Assembly (NCBI GenBank): GCA_000263395.1
Contig: AJXE01000008.1
Coordinates: forward strand, 62,001 to 126,000
Reading direction: 5' to 3'
Origin: Stutzerimonas stutzeri TS44
GTDB lineage: Bacteria > Pseudomonadota > Gammaproteobacteria > Pseudomonadales > Pseudomonadaceae
Length of the DNA: 64,000 nucleotides
The notes under the pieces are model-generated. The model did not search any database. It was not told the origin of the DNA and worked only from the letters and a program-made list of their open reading frames with translations. Made by a program: the position numbers and the translations under genes. Positions 1 to 8,755 of the stretch are shown piece by piece (the stretch's first letter is position 1; each line of letters begins with the position of its first letter).

Positions 1-455
1 CGAAAAACCTTCAGGCGACTCGGGCTCCGATCCCGTCAGGAGGCCGAGTAGAGGTGTCGCGCAGGGGGACGCGAGACAGGACGCCGAGCGAGTCACGAAG
101 GGACAGGGACGTCCCTTCGTGACGTGCCCCCGGAGCGGCGCCGGAGCGAGGGAAGTCTGGTCGCAGGCCAGACCCGGATGTCGGGCGCGCTTTCTCTTTG
201 GTTACTTTCTCGGCGAGCAACGAGATACGGAGCGTAGCGGAGTAACAGCCGAAGGCTGGCCCGAAGGGCGAGCGAAGCGAGTCAAGTGACTCGGCCGGGT
301 GGCCGAAACCAGAACCACCAGCTCACGCGGTAATGGCCCTGATCTCCAGACCACGAACCTAAACGAGCGGGCAGACCCACCCAATCCTGCCAGCTCAATA
401 CCGCCAAATATTTGCTTTCTCGGGGAAAGCGCGATGACTCCTTGGGGTCGCCTGA
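1..455. repeat. Non-coding, repeat-rich intergenic DNA with a 13-bp hairpin
   Basis: No credible gene is seen here; the short open frames lack ribosome binding sites and recognisable protein composition. A perfect inverted repeat occupies 92-104 and 111-123 (13-bp arms, 6-base loop). Around 190-300 the text resembles the degenerate repeated blocks common between genes in Pseudomonas and Xanthomonas (the 'ctttggttactttct' type). The family attribution is from memory; the hairpin is read directly. Confidence 0.5.
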
Positions 456-1520
456 TCAGCCCTCAACCTTCGGCGTCGCCCGCCCCGGCTGCGGTGCGCG
501 GGCAAACAGGCGCTTGAGCTTCATCGCCGGCGCCTCGATCAGGTGCCAGGACAGCGCCGCGCAGATCAGCGTCGGCACGAACGCGATCAGCGACAGCCCG
601 AGCACCCCGATCTGCGGGCCGAACAGGTAGACCGTCAGCTGCTGGAACGGAAAGGCGTAGATGTACAGACCATAGGAGAAGTCGCCGTACTTGCCGAAAC
701 GCGACACCCACGGCAGCGGCGCGTAGGCGAGGTAGAGCACCAGATACGGCAGCGCGACGAAGTACACCAGCTGTCCGATGTCGGTGCGGAAGGTCGCCAC
801 CAGCGCGGCGAACAGCAGCGCCGCGATCCAGCCGCGCCAGGGCACGTCGTCGCGGTAGAGAAACAGCGCCGAGCCCGCGTAGTAGAGCAGCCCGAGCTTG
901 AAGATGTTCTTGATGAAGTACGAATCGATGCCGAGCTTGCCCAGCAGCCAGAAATGCCCGACGGCGAGCCCGGCGATCGGCAGGAAGATCAGCCGGCGCG
1001 TGAGGAAACCGGTCAGCCCGAGGATCATCACACCGATGTACATCAGCACTTCCAGCGGCAGCGTCCACAGCGAACCGTTGACCACGTCCGGGTAGATGTT
1101 GCCGTCGAACACCCCAGGCAACTCGAAGCGGGTCACCAGCAGGATGTTCTGCAGGTAGGTCCAGGTGCCGTCCGCGGCGAGGTAGCGGGCGAGGTCGAAT
1201 TGCGTGACCAGCGGGCCGAGGACGAAGGTGGTCAGCAGTACCGCGACGATCAGCGCCGGAAAGATGCGCAGCGCGCGCTTGATCAGGAAGCTCTGCGGGC
1301 TGCTGCTGGCCAGCCACGACGAGGCGATCAGGTAGCCGCTCATGACGAAGAAGATGCCGACCGCGATCGAGCCGCCCTTCTCGTAGCCGGTCAGCACGGT
1401 CAGCGGCTCGTCGCCGCGCCGCCCGACCAGCGGGTAGCTGTGGGCGAACAGCACCAGCGCCGCAGCGAAGAAGCGCAGGAAGTCGAAGTTGTTCTCCCGC
1501 GAGTGGAAGGAAGTCTGCAT
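456..1520 (-). CDS. Acyltransferase 3 family membrane protein (OafA/YrhL-like)
   Basis: This 354-residue integral membrane protein begins with the family signature NNFDFLRFFAAALVLFAHS, in which the conserved Arg and His lie in the first membrane segment, and continues with about ten hydrophobic segments. Acyltransferase 3 proteins move acyl groups onto surface sugars such as O-antigen or exopolysaccharide, or onto other extracytoplasmic acceptors. The length is that of a stand-alone acyltransferase without the SGNH domain found in longer OafA proteins. The start at 1520 has a good AGGAG about 7 bases upstream. No glycan genes adjoin it, so the acceptor is unknown. Confidence 0.85.
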   Translation of the reverse strand: MQTSFHSRENNFDFLRFFAAALVLFAHSYPLVGRRGDEPLTVLTGYEKGGSIAVGIFFVMSGYLIASSWLASSSPQSFLIKRALRIFPALIVAVLLTTFVLGPLVTQFDLARYLAADGTWTYLQNILLVTRFELPGVFDGNIYPDVVNGSLWTLPLEVLMYIGVMILGLTGFLTRRLIFLPIAGLAVGHFWLLGKLGIDSYFIKNIFKLGLLYYAGSALFLYRDDVPWRGWIAALLFAALVATFRTDIGQLVYFVALPYLVLYLAYAPLPWVSRFGKYGDFSYGLYIYAFPFQQLTVYLFGPQIGVLGLSLIAFVPTLICAALSWHLIEAPAMKLKRLFARAPQPGRATPKVEG

Positions 1521-1725
1521 GGTCTGCTCCTGAGGGTGTCGGCAGCCGATGAAAATGAAGAGTGCCTGGCCGGTACTGCCGGACCGGTACGCGTACCGGC
1601 ATCCCTGTGGAATCCGACCAGACTGGTTTGGCCCGGGCGCGGCGCAAATGTTCCCGACGCGGCTGACGGATGGTCAGCGCACCGTCGATCGGATGATCGC
1701 TGGCAGGCTGATGGCTGAAGTAAAA

Positions 1726-1745
1726 TACTGTATGAATAAACAGTA
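1726..1745. promoter_or_regulatory. LexA (SOS) box upstream of the radical SAM gene
   Basis: The sequence CTG-TATGAATAAA-CAG at 1728-1743 fits the CTG-N10-CAG LexA consensus and is extended by TA on both sides into a 20-bp near palindrome. It lies 17 bases before the start at 1763, where a bound repressor would block transcription. From established knowledge, the P. aeruginosa counterpart PA0069 belongs to the LexA regulon, which agrees with this reading. Confidence 0.8.
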
Positions 1746-1762
1746 AAAAGACGCAGCCAATC

Positions 1763-2827
1763 ATGCCCGACTTGCCTCAGACACCACGCGGCCGCGGAAC
1801 CGCGATCAACCCCGACAACCGTTTCGCGCCGACCCGCAGCGAGGCCTACGACGACGGCTGGCAGCAGGACGTGCCGCCGACCCGCGCCACCGAGGTGCGC
1901 CGAGAGATCGCCAAGTCGGTGCTGACGCGCAATCAGTCGCCGGATGTCGGCTTCGACCGCTCGGTGAACCCCTATCGGGGCTGCGAGCACGGCTGCATCT
2001 ACTGTTTCGCGCGGCCCAGCCATGCCTACTGGGACCTGTCGCCAGGCATCGATTTCGAGACGAAGCTGATCGCCAAGACCAACCTCGCCGAGCGCCTGGA
2101 AGCGGAGCTGAGCAAGCCGGGCTATGTGCCGCAGCCCATCGCCCTAGGGGTGAACACCGACGCCTACCAGCCGCTGGAGCGCGAGCAGCGGCTGACGCGC
2201 CAGGCGCTGGAGATTCTGCTGCGCTACCGCCATCCGCTGCACATCATCACCAAGGGCTCGCTGGTGCTGCGCGACCTCGACCTGCTGGTGCCGCTGGCCG
2301 AGCAGCGGCTGGTCAGCGTCTCGGTCAGCCTGACCACGCTGGATGACGAACTCAAACGCATCATGGAACCGCGCGCGGCCTCGCCGGCGGCGCGCCTGCG
2401 GGTGCTGCGCACGCTGCACGAGGCCGGCGTGCCGGTCAGCGTGATGTGCGCGCCGATGATCCCGATGATCAACGACATGGAGCTCGAGCACCTGCTCGAA
2501 GCCGCCCGCGGCGCCGGTGCGGCGTCGGCCGGCTACGTGCTGCTGCGCCTGCCGCACGAGCTGGCGGAGCTGTTCGAGGCCTGGCTGGCCGAGCACTTCC
2601 CGCAGCGCGCCGCGCATGTGCTGAGCCTGGTGCGCCAGTCGCGCGGCGGGCGCAGCAACGACAGCCGTTTCGGCAGCCGCATGCGCGGCGAAGGCCCGTT
2701 CGCCGAGCTGCTGGCGCAGCGCTTTCGCCTGGCCTGCCGACGCCTGGGCTTCAACCGCCGCGAGCAGAACCACGGCCTGGACTGCAGCCGTTTCGCCCCG
2801 CCCGGCCGTCAGATGAATCTGCTTTGA
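1763..2827 (+). CDS. PA0069-family radical SAM protein (SplB-like)
   Basis: The 354-residue protein carries the cluster motif CEHGCIYC (Cys-x3-Cys-x2-Cys) near residue 77, which binds the [4Fe-4S] cluster used to cleave S-adenosylmethionine. The surrounding text (NPYRGCEHGCIYCFARPSH) is typical of the PA0069/Rv2578c group, related to spore photoproduct lyase. The reaction is not established. A LexA box directly upstream places it in the SOS response, suggesting a role in DNA damage. The start at 1763 is the first ATG after that box; the ribosome binding site is weak. The gene stands alone, divergent from the acyltransferase. Confidence 0.88.
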   Translation: MPDLPQTPRGRGTAINPDNRFAPTRSEAYDDGWQQDVPPTRATEVRREIAKSVLTRNQSPDVGFDRSVNPYRGCEHGCIYCFARPSHAYWDLSPGIDFETKLIAKTNLAERLEAELSKPGYVPQPIALGVNTDAYQPLEREQRLTRQALEILLRYRHPLHIITKGSLVLRDLDLLVPLAEQRLVSVSVSLTTLDDELKRIMEPRAASPAARLRVLRTLHEAGVPVSVMCAPMIPMINDMELEHLLEAARGAGAASAGYVLLRLPHELAELFEAWLAEHFPQRAAHVLSLVRQSRGGRSNDSRFGSRMRGEGPFAELLAQRFRLACRRLGFNRREQNHGLDCSRFAPPGRQMNLL

Positions 2828-2932
2828 CGGCTTGCCCCGGCGGCGCATACGCAGCGCCTGCGGGCCGGACGGCGAGGAACTTACTGGCGCCGCCGCCGCA
2901 CCAATTCCTGTATCCCCGTATCGGAGTGGGCC

Positions 2933-3186
2933 GTGGACTGGATCGATCTGCTGCAATGGCCGGCCATGCTGGTCACGGTGATCGCCGCCTGGCTGATCGG
3001 CTCGCTGCGCCCGGGGCGGCGCTTCATCGGTTTCTGCTGAGCAATCTGCTGTGGGTGATCTGGGGCTGGCACGTCCAGGCCTGGGCGCTGATCGTGCTGC
3101 AGGTATGCCTGGCACTGATGAACTTGCGTGGCGTGAAGAAGAACGATGCGCCCACAACCCGCGTGGCAGACGCCTCCGGTCGCTGA
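2933..3186 (+). pseudogene. Frameshifted small inner-membrane protein
   Basis: A GTG-started frame at 2933 (preceded by GGAGTGGG) encodes VDWIDLLQWPAMLVTVIAAW and ends at a stop at 3038-3040. The expected continuation, beginning FLLSNLLWVIWGWHVQAWAL, is found in another frame running to 3186. Together the two parts make a two- to three-helix membrane protein of about 80 residues, as found near cytochrome oxidase genes in pseudomonads. About 10 bases seem to be missing around 3032-3036, where 'ttctg' and 'ttcctg' could have misaligned. The deletion size is inferred from memory of intact relatives. A sequencing error cannot be excluded. Confidence 0.6.
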
Positions 3187-3331
3187 ATTGCCAGTCAGGA
3201 ATGGCTGTCTATACTCCGTTCGTAGGCGTACCTGATTGAAGTTCCGACTGCGCGTGCAGGCGTCGGCGCAACCACCGCGATAGCGGCGGTGCGGCGGCGA
3301 AATCGGACTGATCGAAAACGTAGCTGGCACC

Positions 3332-3348
3332 CCGGGAACGATTCCCGG
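3332..3348. promoter_or_regulatory. Short perfect palindrome upstream of coxB
   Basis: CCGGGAA-CGA-TTCCCGG is a perfect 7-bp inverted repeat about 67 bases before the coxB start, inside the 228-base leader. It could be an operator or a leader hairpin; no regulator can be named from the sequence. Confidence 0.35.
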
Positions 3349-3414
3349 CCAGCCGATTTTCGGCGGTTGCGATGGCAGTCGGCGGGATAACAAGAATCAT
3401 AAGGGGAACCCGCA

Positions 3415-4548
3415 ATGTCTCGACATCCATGCATCTGGATGGGGCTTGGACTATCGACGCTCGTCAGCCAGGCGCAGGCCGCCTGGGACGTGAACATGCG
3501 TTCGGGGGCGACCGACGTCAGTCGCTCGGTATTCGACCTGCATATGGCGATCTTCTGGATCTGCGTGGTCATCGGCGCGCTGGTGTTCGGCGTGATGATC
3601 TATTCGATGATCGCCCACCGTCGCTCGCGCCGGCAGGAGTCGGCCAACTTCCACGAGAACACCAAGGTCGAGGCGCTCTGGACGATCATTCCGCTGCTGA
3701 TCCTGATCGGCATGGCGGTCCCGGCCACGCGCACCCTGATCCACATCTACGACTCGTCCGAGTCGGATGTCGACATCCAGATCACCGGCTACCAGTGGAA
3801 GTGGCACTACAAGTATCTGGGCGAGGATGTGGAGTTCTTCAGCAACCTCACCACGCCGCGCGAGCAGATCAACAACCAGGCGCCCAAGGGCGAGCACTAC
3901 CTGCTGGAAGTCGACCAGCCGCTGGTCATTCCGGCCGGTGCCAAGGTGCGCTTCCTGGTCACCGCGGCGGACGTGATCCATTCCTGGTGGGTGCCGGAGC
4001 TGGCGGTGAAGAAGGACGCCATTCCCGGCTTCGTCAACGAATCCTGGACCCGTGTCGAGCAGCCTGGCATCTACCGCGGCCAGTGCACCGAGCTGTGCGG
4101 CAAGGACCACGGCTTCATGCCGGTGGTGGTGGAGGTCAAGTCGCAGGAGGACTACGCCGCCTGGATGGCCGAGCGCAAGGCCGAAGCCGCCAAGCTCAAG
4201 GAGCTGACCGACAAGGAGTGGACGCTCGACGAACTCTCCGCGCGCGGCGAGAAGGTCTACCAGACCAACTGCGCCGCCTGCCACCAGCCGACCGGCGAGG
4301 GCCTGCCGCCGATGTTCCCGGCGCTCAAGGGCTCGGCCATCGCCACCGGCGAAGTCAGCGGCCACCTCAACATCGTCGTCAACGGCAAGCCGGGCACCGC
4401 GATGGCGGCGTTCGGCAAGCAGCTCTCGGAAGTCGATCTGGCCGCCGTCATCACCTACGAGCGCAACGCCTGGGGCAACGCCAAGGGCGACATGGTCACG
4501 CCGAAAGACGTGCTGGATTTCAAACAGGCCGAAGAAGCCACCCAGTAA
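3415..4548 (+). CDS. coxB: Cytochrome c oxidase subunit II with fused cytochrome c domain
   Basis: The 377-residue protein has a signal peptide ending near AQA-AWDVN, two membrane segments, and a periplasmic cupredoxin domain. The CuA ligands are visible in GQCTELCGKDHGFMPVVVEV (two Cys, a His and a Met). A C-terminal c-type cytochrome domain follows with the heme motif CAACH and a distal Met in LPPMFPALKG, making this a caa3-like fusion as usual in Pseudomonas. It accepts electrons from cytochrome c and passes them to subunit I. The start at 3415 has AAGGGG eight bases upstream. It is first in the terminal oxidase operon, 12 bases before ctaD. Confidence 0.97.
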   Translation: MSRHPCIWMGLGLSTLVSQAQAAWDVNMRSGATDVSRSVFDLHMAIFWICVVIGALVFGVMIYSMIAHRRSRRQESANFHENTKVEALWTIIPLLILIGMAVPATRTLIHIYDSSESDVDIQITGYQWKWHYKYLGEDVEFFSNLTTPREQINNQAPKGEHYLLEVDQPLVIPAGAKVRFLVTAADVIHSWWVPELAVKKDAIPGFVNESWTRVEQPGIYRGQCTELCGKDHGFMPVVVEVKSQEDYAAWMAERKAEAAKLKELTDKEWTLDELSARGEKVYQTNCAACHQPTGEGLPPMFPALKGSAIATGEVSGHLNIVVNGKPGTAMAAFGKQLSEVDLAAVITYERNAWGNAKGDMVTPKDVLDFKQAEEATQ

Positions 4549-4560
4549 GAGGACAGGCTG

Positions 4561-6189
4561 ATGAGTGCAGTGATCGACGATCATGGACATGCCGGGCATG
4601 ACCACCACCACGGCCCGGCCAGGGGGCTCTCGCGCTGGCTGCTGACCACCAACCACAAGGACATCGGCTCGATGTACCTGTGGTTCAGCTTCTGCGCCTT
4701 CCTGCTCGGCGGCACCTTCGCCATGGTGATCCGCGCCGAGCTGTTCCAGCCCGGCCTGCAGATCGTGCAGCCGGAATTCTTCAACCAGATGACCACCATG
4801 CACGGCCTGGTGATGGTGTTCGGCGCGGTGATGCCGGCCTTCGTCGGCCTGGCCAACTGGATGATTCCGCTGATGATCGGCGCGCCGGACATGGCCCTGC
4901 CGCGGATGAACAACTTCAGCTTCTGGCTGCTGCCGGCGGCCTTCGGCCTGCTGGTTTCGACGCTGTTCATGGAGGGCGGCGGGCCGAACTTCGGCTGGAC
5001 CTTCTACGCGCCGCTGTCGACCACCTATGCGCCCGAATCGGTGACCTTCTTCATCTTCGCCATCCACCTGATGGGCATCAGCTCGATCATGGGCGCGATC
5101 AACGTCATCGCCACGGTGCTCAACCTGCGCGCGCCGGGCATGACGCTGATGAAGATGCCGCTGTTCGTCTGGACCTGGCTGATCACCGCCTTCCTGCTGA
5201 TCGCGGTGATGCCGGTGCTGGCCGGCGTGGTGACCATGATGCTGATGGACATCCACTTCGGCACCAGCTTCTTCAGCGCCGCCGGCGGTGGCGACCCGGT
5301 GCTGTTCCAGCACGTGTTCTGGTTCTTCGGCCACCCCGAGGTGTACATCATGATCCTGCCGGCGTTCGGCGCGGTCAGCTCGATCATCCCGGCGTTCAGC
5401 CGCAAGCCGCTGTTCGGCTACACCTCGATGGTCTACGCCACCGGGGCGATCGCCTTCCTGTCGTTCCTGGTCTGGGCGCACCACATGTTCACCGTCGGCA
5501 TCCCGCTGACCGGCGAGCTGTTCTTCATGTACGCCACCATGCTGATCGCCGTGCCGACCGGGGTGAAGGTGTTCAACTGGGTGTCGACCATGTGGCGCGG
5601 TTCGCTGACGTTCGAGGCGCCGATGCTGTTCGCCGTGGCGTTCGTCATCCTGTTCAGCATCGGCGGCTTCTCCGGGCTGATGCTGGCCATCGCCCCGGCG
5701 GACTTCCAGTACCACGACACCTACTTCGTGGTCGCGCACTTCCACTATGTGCTGGTGCCGGGGGCGATCTTCGGCATCTTCGCCTCGGCCTACTACTGGC
5801 TGCCGAAGTGGACCGGGCACATGTACGACGAAACCCTGGCCAAGCTGCATTTCTGGCTGAGTTTCGTCGGCATGAACCTGGCGTTCTTCCCCATGCACTT
5901 CGTCGGCCTGGCCGGCATGCCGCGGCGCATTCCCGACTACAACCTGATGTTCGCCAACTTCAACATGGTCTCGAGCATGGGTGCCTTCATGTTCGGCGCC
6001 ACGCAGTTGCTGTTCCTGTTCATCGTCATCAAGTGCATCCGCGGCGGCGTGCCGGCGCCGGCCAAGCCGTGGGATGGCGCCGAAGGGCTGGAATGGAGCG
6101 TGCCGTCGCCGGCGCCCTACCACACCTTCACCACGCCGCCGGACATGCACACCCTGCACGAGCACCGCACGGGGCCCAAGCATGATTAG
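4561..6189 (+). CDS. ctaD: Cytochrome c oxidase subunit I (aa3 type)
   Basis: The 542-residue catalytic subunit has 12 membrane segments and carries heme a and the heme a3-CuB centre. Ligand motifs seen are HGLVMVFG (low-spin heme His), HVFWFFGHPEVY (CuB His and the cross-linked Tyr), a His pair in WAHHMFT, and HDTYFVVAHFHYV (hemes a3 and a). It reduces oxygen to water and pumps protons. A short His-rich N-terminus (DDHGHAGHDHHHG) precedes the first helix. It lies between coxB and the assembly gene ctaG. Confidence 0.98.
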   Translation: MSAVIDDHGHAGHDHHHGPARGLSRWLLTTNHKDIGSMYLWFSFCAFLLGGTFAMVIRAELFQPGLQIVQPEFFNQMTTMHGLVMVFGAVMPAFVGLANWMIPLMIGAPDMALPRMNNFSFWLLPAAFGLLVSTLFMEGGGPNFGWTFYAPLSTTYAPESVTFFIFAIHLMGISSIMGAINVIATVLNLRAPGMTLMKMPLFVWTWLITAFLLIAVMPVLAGVVTMMLMDIHFGTSFFSAAGGGDPVLFQHVFWFFGHPEVYIMILPAFGAVSSIIPAFSRKPLFGYTSMVYATGAIAFLSFLVWAHHMFTVGIPLTGELFFMYATMLIAVPTGVKVFNWVSTMWRGSLTFEAPMLFAVAFVILFSIGGFSGLMLAIAPADFQYHDTYFVVAHFHYVLVPGAIFGIFASAYYWLPKWTGHMYDETLAKLHFWLSFVGMNLAFFPMHFVGLAGMPRRIPDYNLMFANFNMVSSMGAFMFGATQLLFLFIVIKCIRGGVPAPAKPWDGAEGLEWSVPSPAPYHTFTTPPDMHTLHEHRTGPKHD

Positions 6190-6237
6190 CGCTGCCGCCG
6201 GCCGCCCACGCGGGCGGCGCCTGCCGAGGAGCCGCCG

Positions 6238-6810
6238 ATGAGCGAATCACTGCCCACCGCGCGTCTGGTTCGTCGCCTGTTGCTGGTGGTGGCGGCGATG
6301 TTCGCCTTCGGCTTCGCCCTGGTGCCGATCTACGACGTGATGTGCCAGGCGTTCGGCATCAACGGCAAGACCGCCGGCGCCTACGACGGCACGCAGACGG
6401 TGGATGTCGCGCGCCAGGTGCGCGTGCAGTTCCTCGCCACCAACGCCGCGGGCATGGTCTGGGAGTTCCAGCCGCTGGCTGCGCAGGTGGAGGTGCATCC
6501 GGGCGCCAGCCAGGAAATCCGCTTCGTCGCCTACAACCCGACGGACAAGCCGATGACCGCCCAGGCCGTGCCGAGCGTCTCGCCGTCCAAGGCCGCGGCG
6601 TTCTTCCACAAGACCGAGTGCTTCTGCTTCACCCAGCAGGTGCTGCAGCCGGGCGAGCGCATCGAGATGCCGGTGCGCTTCATCGTCGATCGCGACCTGC
6701 CGGCCGATGTGCGCCACCTGACCCTCGCCTACACGCTGTTCGACATCACGTCCCGCCAGCCACCGGTCGCCGCCCTGGCGCCGACCGCGGTCAAGGAGAG
6801 TCTGCAATGA
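6238..6810 (+). CDS. ctaG: Cytochrome c oxidase assembly protein CtaG/Cox11
   Basis: This 190-residue protein is the copper chaperone that loads CuB in subunit I. It has one N-terminal membrane anchor (about residues 12-32) and a periplasmic immunoglobulin-like domain with the copper-binding motif CFCF in KTECFCFTQQ. The start at 6238 follows GAGGAGCCGCCG. Its stop overlaps the coxC start by four bases (ATGA), indicating translational coupling. Confidence 0.96.
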   Translation: MSESLPTARLVRRLLLVVAAMFAFGFALVPIYDVMCQAFGINGKTAGAYDGTQTVDVARQVRVQFLATNAAGMVWEFQPLAAQVEVHPGASQEIRFVAYNPTDKPMTAQAVPSVSPSKAAAFFHKTECFCFTQQVLQPGERIEMPVRFIVDRDLPADVRHLTLAYTLFDITSRQPPVAALAPTAVKESLQ

Positions 6811-7700
6811 GCACCCAGACCCACGAGCCGTACTACGTCCCGGCGCAGAGCAAATGGCCGATCATCGCCACCATCGCCCTGCTGGTCACCTTCTTCGGCC
6901 TGGGCACCTGGTTCAACGACCTCAAGGCCGAACGCGCCGAATCCAGCGGCCCGCTGATCTTCTTCATCGGCGCACTGCTGATCGCCTACATGATGTTCGG
7001 CTGGTTCGGCGCGGTGGTGAAGGAGAGCCGTTCCGGGCTGTACAGCGCGCAGATGGACCGCTCGTTCCGCTGGGGCATGAGCTGGTTCATCTTCTCCGAG
7101 GTGATGTTCTTCCTGGCCTTCTTCGGCGCGCTGTTCTACGTGCGCTACTGGGTCGGCCCCTGGCTCGGCGGCGAAGGCGACAAGGGCGTCAGCAACATGC
7201 TCTGGCCGGGCTTCGAGTTCAGCTGGCCGCTGCTGAGCAACCCCGATCCCAAGCTCTACCCGGCGCCGGAAGGCACCATCAGCGCCTGGGGCTTGCCGCT
7301 GGTCAACACCATCCTGCTGGTGTCCTCCAGCTTCACCCTGACCTGGGCGCACCACGCGCTACGCAAGAACAATCGCCAGCAACTGAAGATCGGCCTGGCG
7401 GTGACGGTGTTGCTCGGCGCGGCCTTCCTGATCCTGCAGGCCGAGGAATACATCCACGCCTACAACGAGCTGGGGCTGACGCTCGGTTCGGGCATCTACG
7501 GCGCGACCTTCTTCATGCTCACCGGCTTCCACGGCGCGCACGTGACGATGGGCGCGATCATCCTCACGGTGATGCTGATCCGCATCCTGCGCGGGCATTT
7601 CAGCGCCGAACACCACTTCGGCTTCGAGGCGGCAAGCTGGTACTGGCACTTCGTCGACGTGGTGTGGATCGGCCTGTTCGTCTTCGTCTATGTGCTCTAG
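6807..7700 (+). CDS. coxC: Cytochrome c oxidase subunit III
   Basis: The 297-residue protein has seven membrane segments. It is identified by FRWGMSWFIFSEVMFFLAFF, by the TGFHGAHVTMGAI segment, and by the C-terminal YWHFVDVVWIGLFVFVYVL typical of subunit III. It stabilises the oxidase core and the proton uptake path. Translation starts inside the ctaG stop (ATGA), and its own stop overlaps the end of the opposite-strand DUF2909 gene. Confidence 0.97.
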   Translation: MSTQTHEPYYVPAQSKWPIIATIALLVTFFGLGTWFNDLKAERAESSGPLIFFIGALLIAYMMFGWFGAVVKESRSGLYSAQMDRSFRWGMSWFIFSEVMFFLAFFGALFYVRYWVGPWLGGEGDKGVSNMLWPGFEFSWPLLSNPDPKLYPAPEGTISAWGLPLVNTILLVSSSFTLTWAHHALRKNNRQQLKIGLAVTVLLGAAFLILQAEEYIHAYNELGLTLGSGIYGATFFMLTGFHGAHVTMGAIILTVMLIRILRGHFSAEHHFGFEAASWYWHFVDVVWIGLFVFVYVL

Positions 7701-7900
7701 GGAGCCAGCCCCGGGCGCAGCTCGCCGGACCAGAAGCCCCAGGCGATCAGCGCGACGGTCAGCGCGGCCAGGCAGACGCGCACGAACAGCGCCGCGACCA
7801 CGCGAGAGCGGCGCCCCTCGTCGCGCACCAGGAAGAACAGGCCACTGAACAGACTGACCAGCGTGGCCAACAACAATAGAACGATCGCCGCCTTGAGCAT
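7697..7900 (-). CDS. Twin transmembrane protein, DUF2909 family
   Basis: This 67-residue protein consists of two hydrophobic helices (about residues 3-25 and 38-60) joined by a basic loop, as in DUF2909. The same small gene lies opposite the oxidase genes, between subunit III and SURF1, in other pseudomonads. The function is unknown; position suggests a link to oxidase assembly. It is convergent with coxC, the two stops overlapping by four bases. Confidence 0.85.
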   Translation of the reverse strand: MLKAAIVLLLLATLVSLFSGLFFLVRDEGRRSRVVAALFVRVCLAALTVALIAWGFWSGELRPGLAP

Positions 7901-7912
7901 GAGCGATTCCAG

Positions 7913-7959
7913 AGGGCACCTCTAAAAACGTAGGCGCAGGTAGTTTTTAGAGGTGCCCT
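7913..7959. repeat. 17-bp perfect inverted repeat between DUF2909 and SURF1 genes
   Basis: The arms at 7913-7929 and 7943-7959 are perfect complements (AGGGCACCTCTAAAAAC) separated by 13 bases. The A/T-rich inner ends give a T run on either strand, but the flanking genes diverge from this point, so a simple terminator role is not obvious. It resembles a dispersed intergenic palindrome or a miniature element. Confidence 0.6.
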
Positions 7960-8017
7960 AGATGGGGGGAGTGGGGTGGATTATAGCCAGCCATATCGAC
8001 ATTCCAGGGTGCCGGCC

Positions 8018-8755
8018 ATGAGCCGCTTCCGCCCGGGGCTGCTGCCGACCCTGCTGGTGTTGGCGCTGCTGCCGCTGCTGGTCTGGCTGGGCTTCTGGCA
8101 GCTGGAACGCAGCGAGCAGAAATGCGAGCTGCTGGAACGCCAGCAGGCCCGCCAGGAGGCCGCGCCGCTGACGCCGGAACAGATCGACGGCAGCGCCGAG
8201 CAGGCCTACGCGCGCGTGTACCTGCAGGGAAGCTTCGATGCGGCGCACAGCTTCCTGCTCGACAGCCGCACGCGCGACGGCCAGGTCGGCGTGGAGTTGC
8301 TGCAGCCGTTCTATGACGAACCCAGCGGTCGCTGGCTGCTGATCAACCGCGGCTGGCTGCCCTGGCCAGACCGGCGCATCGCCCCGCAGTTCGACACACC
8401 GCAGCAGCCGCTCAAGCTCGCCGCCTGGCTGTACGTGCCGCCGGGCAAGCCGTTCGTCCTCAGCGAGCGCATGGCCGAGGGCTGGCCACGGCTGATCAGC
8501 CATGTCGATGTGCAGGCGCTGTGGACGCTGCTCGGCCGCGACGGCGTAGCCCACGAACTGCGCCTGGAGCCCGGCCCGAGCGCCTACCGTGCGGACTGGC
8601 CGGTGACCAGCATGAGTCCGCAGCAGCACGTCGGCTATGCGGTGCAGTGGTTCGCCCTGGCCGCGGCGCTGCTGGCGCTGTTCATCTATTTCGGCGTGCA
8701 TCAGGCACGAGGAGCACGGCATGAACCCGATGAATCCGACCATGAACGCCACTGA
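8018..8755 (+). CDS. SURF1 family cytochrome oxidase biogenesis protein
   Basis: The 245-residue protein has one membrane helix at each end (about 8-26 and 214-232) around a periplasmic domain, with the SURF1 hallmarks LGFWQLERSEQK and LLINRGWLPW. SURF1 proteins help insert heme a into subunit I. The start chosen at 8018 gives the MSRFRPGLLPTLL beginning expected for the family; an earlier start would add residues without precedent. The next gene starts inside its 3' end. Confidence 0.93.
   Translation: MSRFRPGLLPTLLVLALLPLLVWLGFWQLERSEQKCELLERQQARQEAAPLTPEQIDGSAEQAYARVYLQGSFDAAHSFLLDSRTRDGQVGVELLQPFYDEPSGRWLLINRGWLPWPDRRIAPQFDTPQQPLKLAAWLYVPPGKPFVLSERMAEGWPRLISHVDVQALWTLLGRDGVAHELRLEPGPSAYRADWPVTSMSPQQHVGYAVQWFALAAALLALFIYFGVHQARGARHEPDESDHERH

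Noticed and set aside
3451..6183. A 910-residue open frame on the minus strand opposite coxB and ctaD
   Set aside because: It is rich in His, Arg, Asp and Glu with no domain, as expected from the reverse complement of GC-rich coding DNA. The plus-strand genes explain the region fully. The same holds for other long antisense frames over czcA, the RND gene and the DUF1302 gene.
6190..6237. A small gene between ctaD and ctaG
   Set aside because: The frame starting near 6182 is short, arginine-rich and without a hydrophobic segment; the gap is better read as the ctaG leader.
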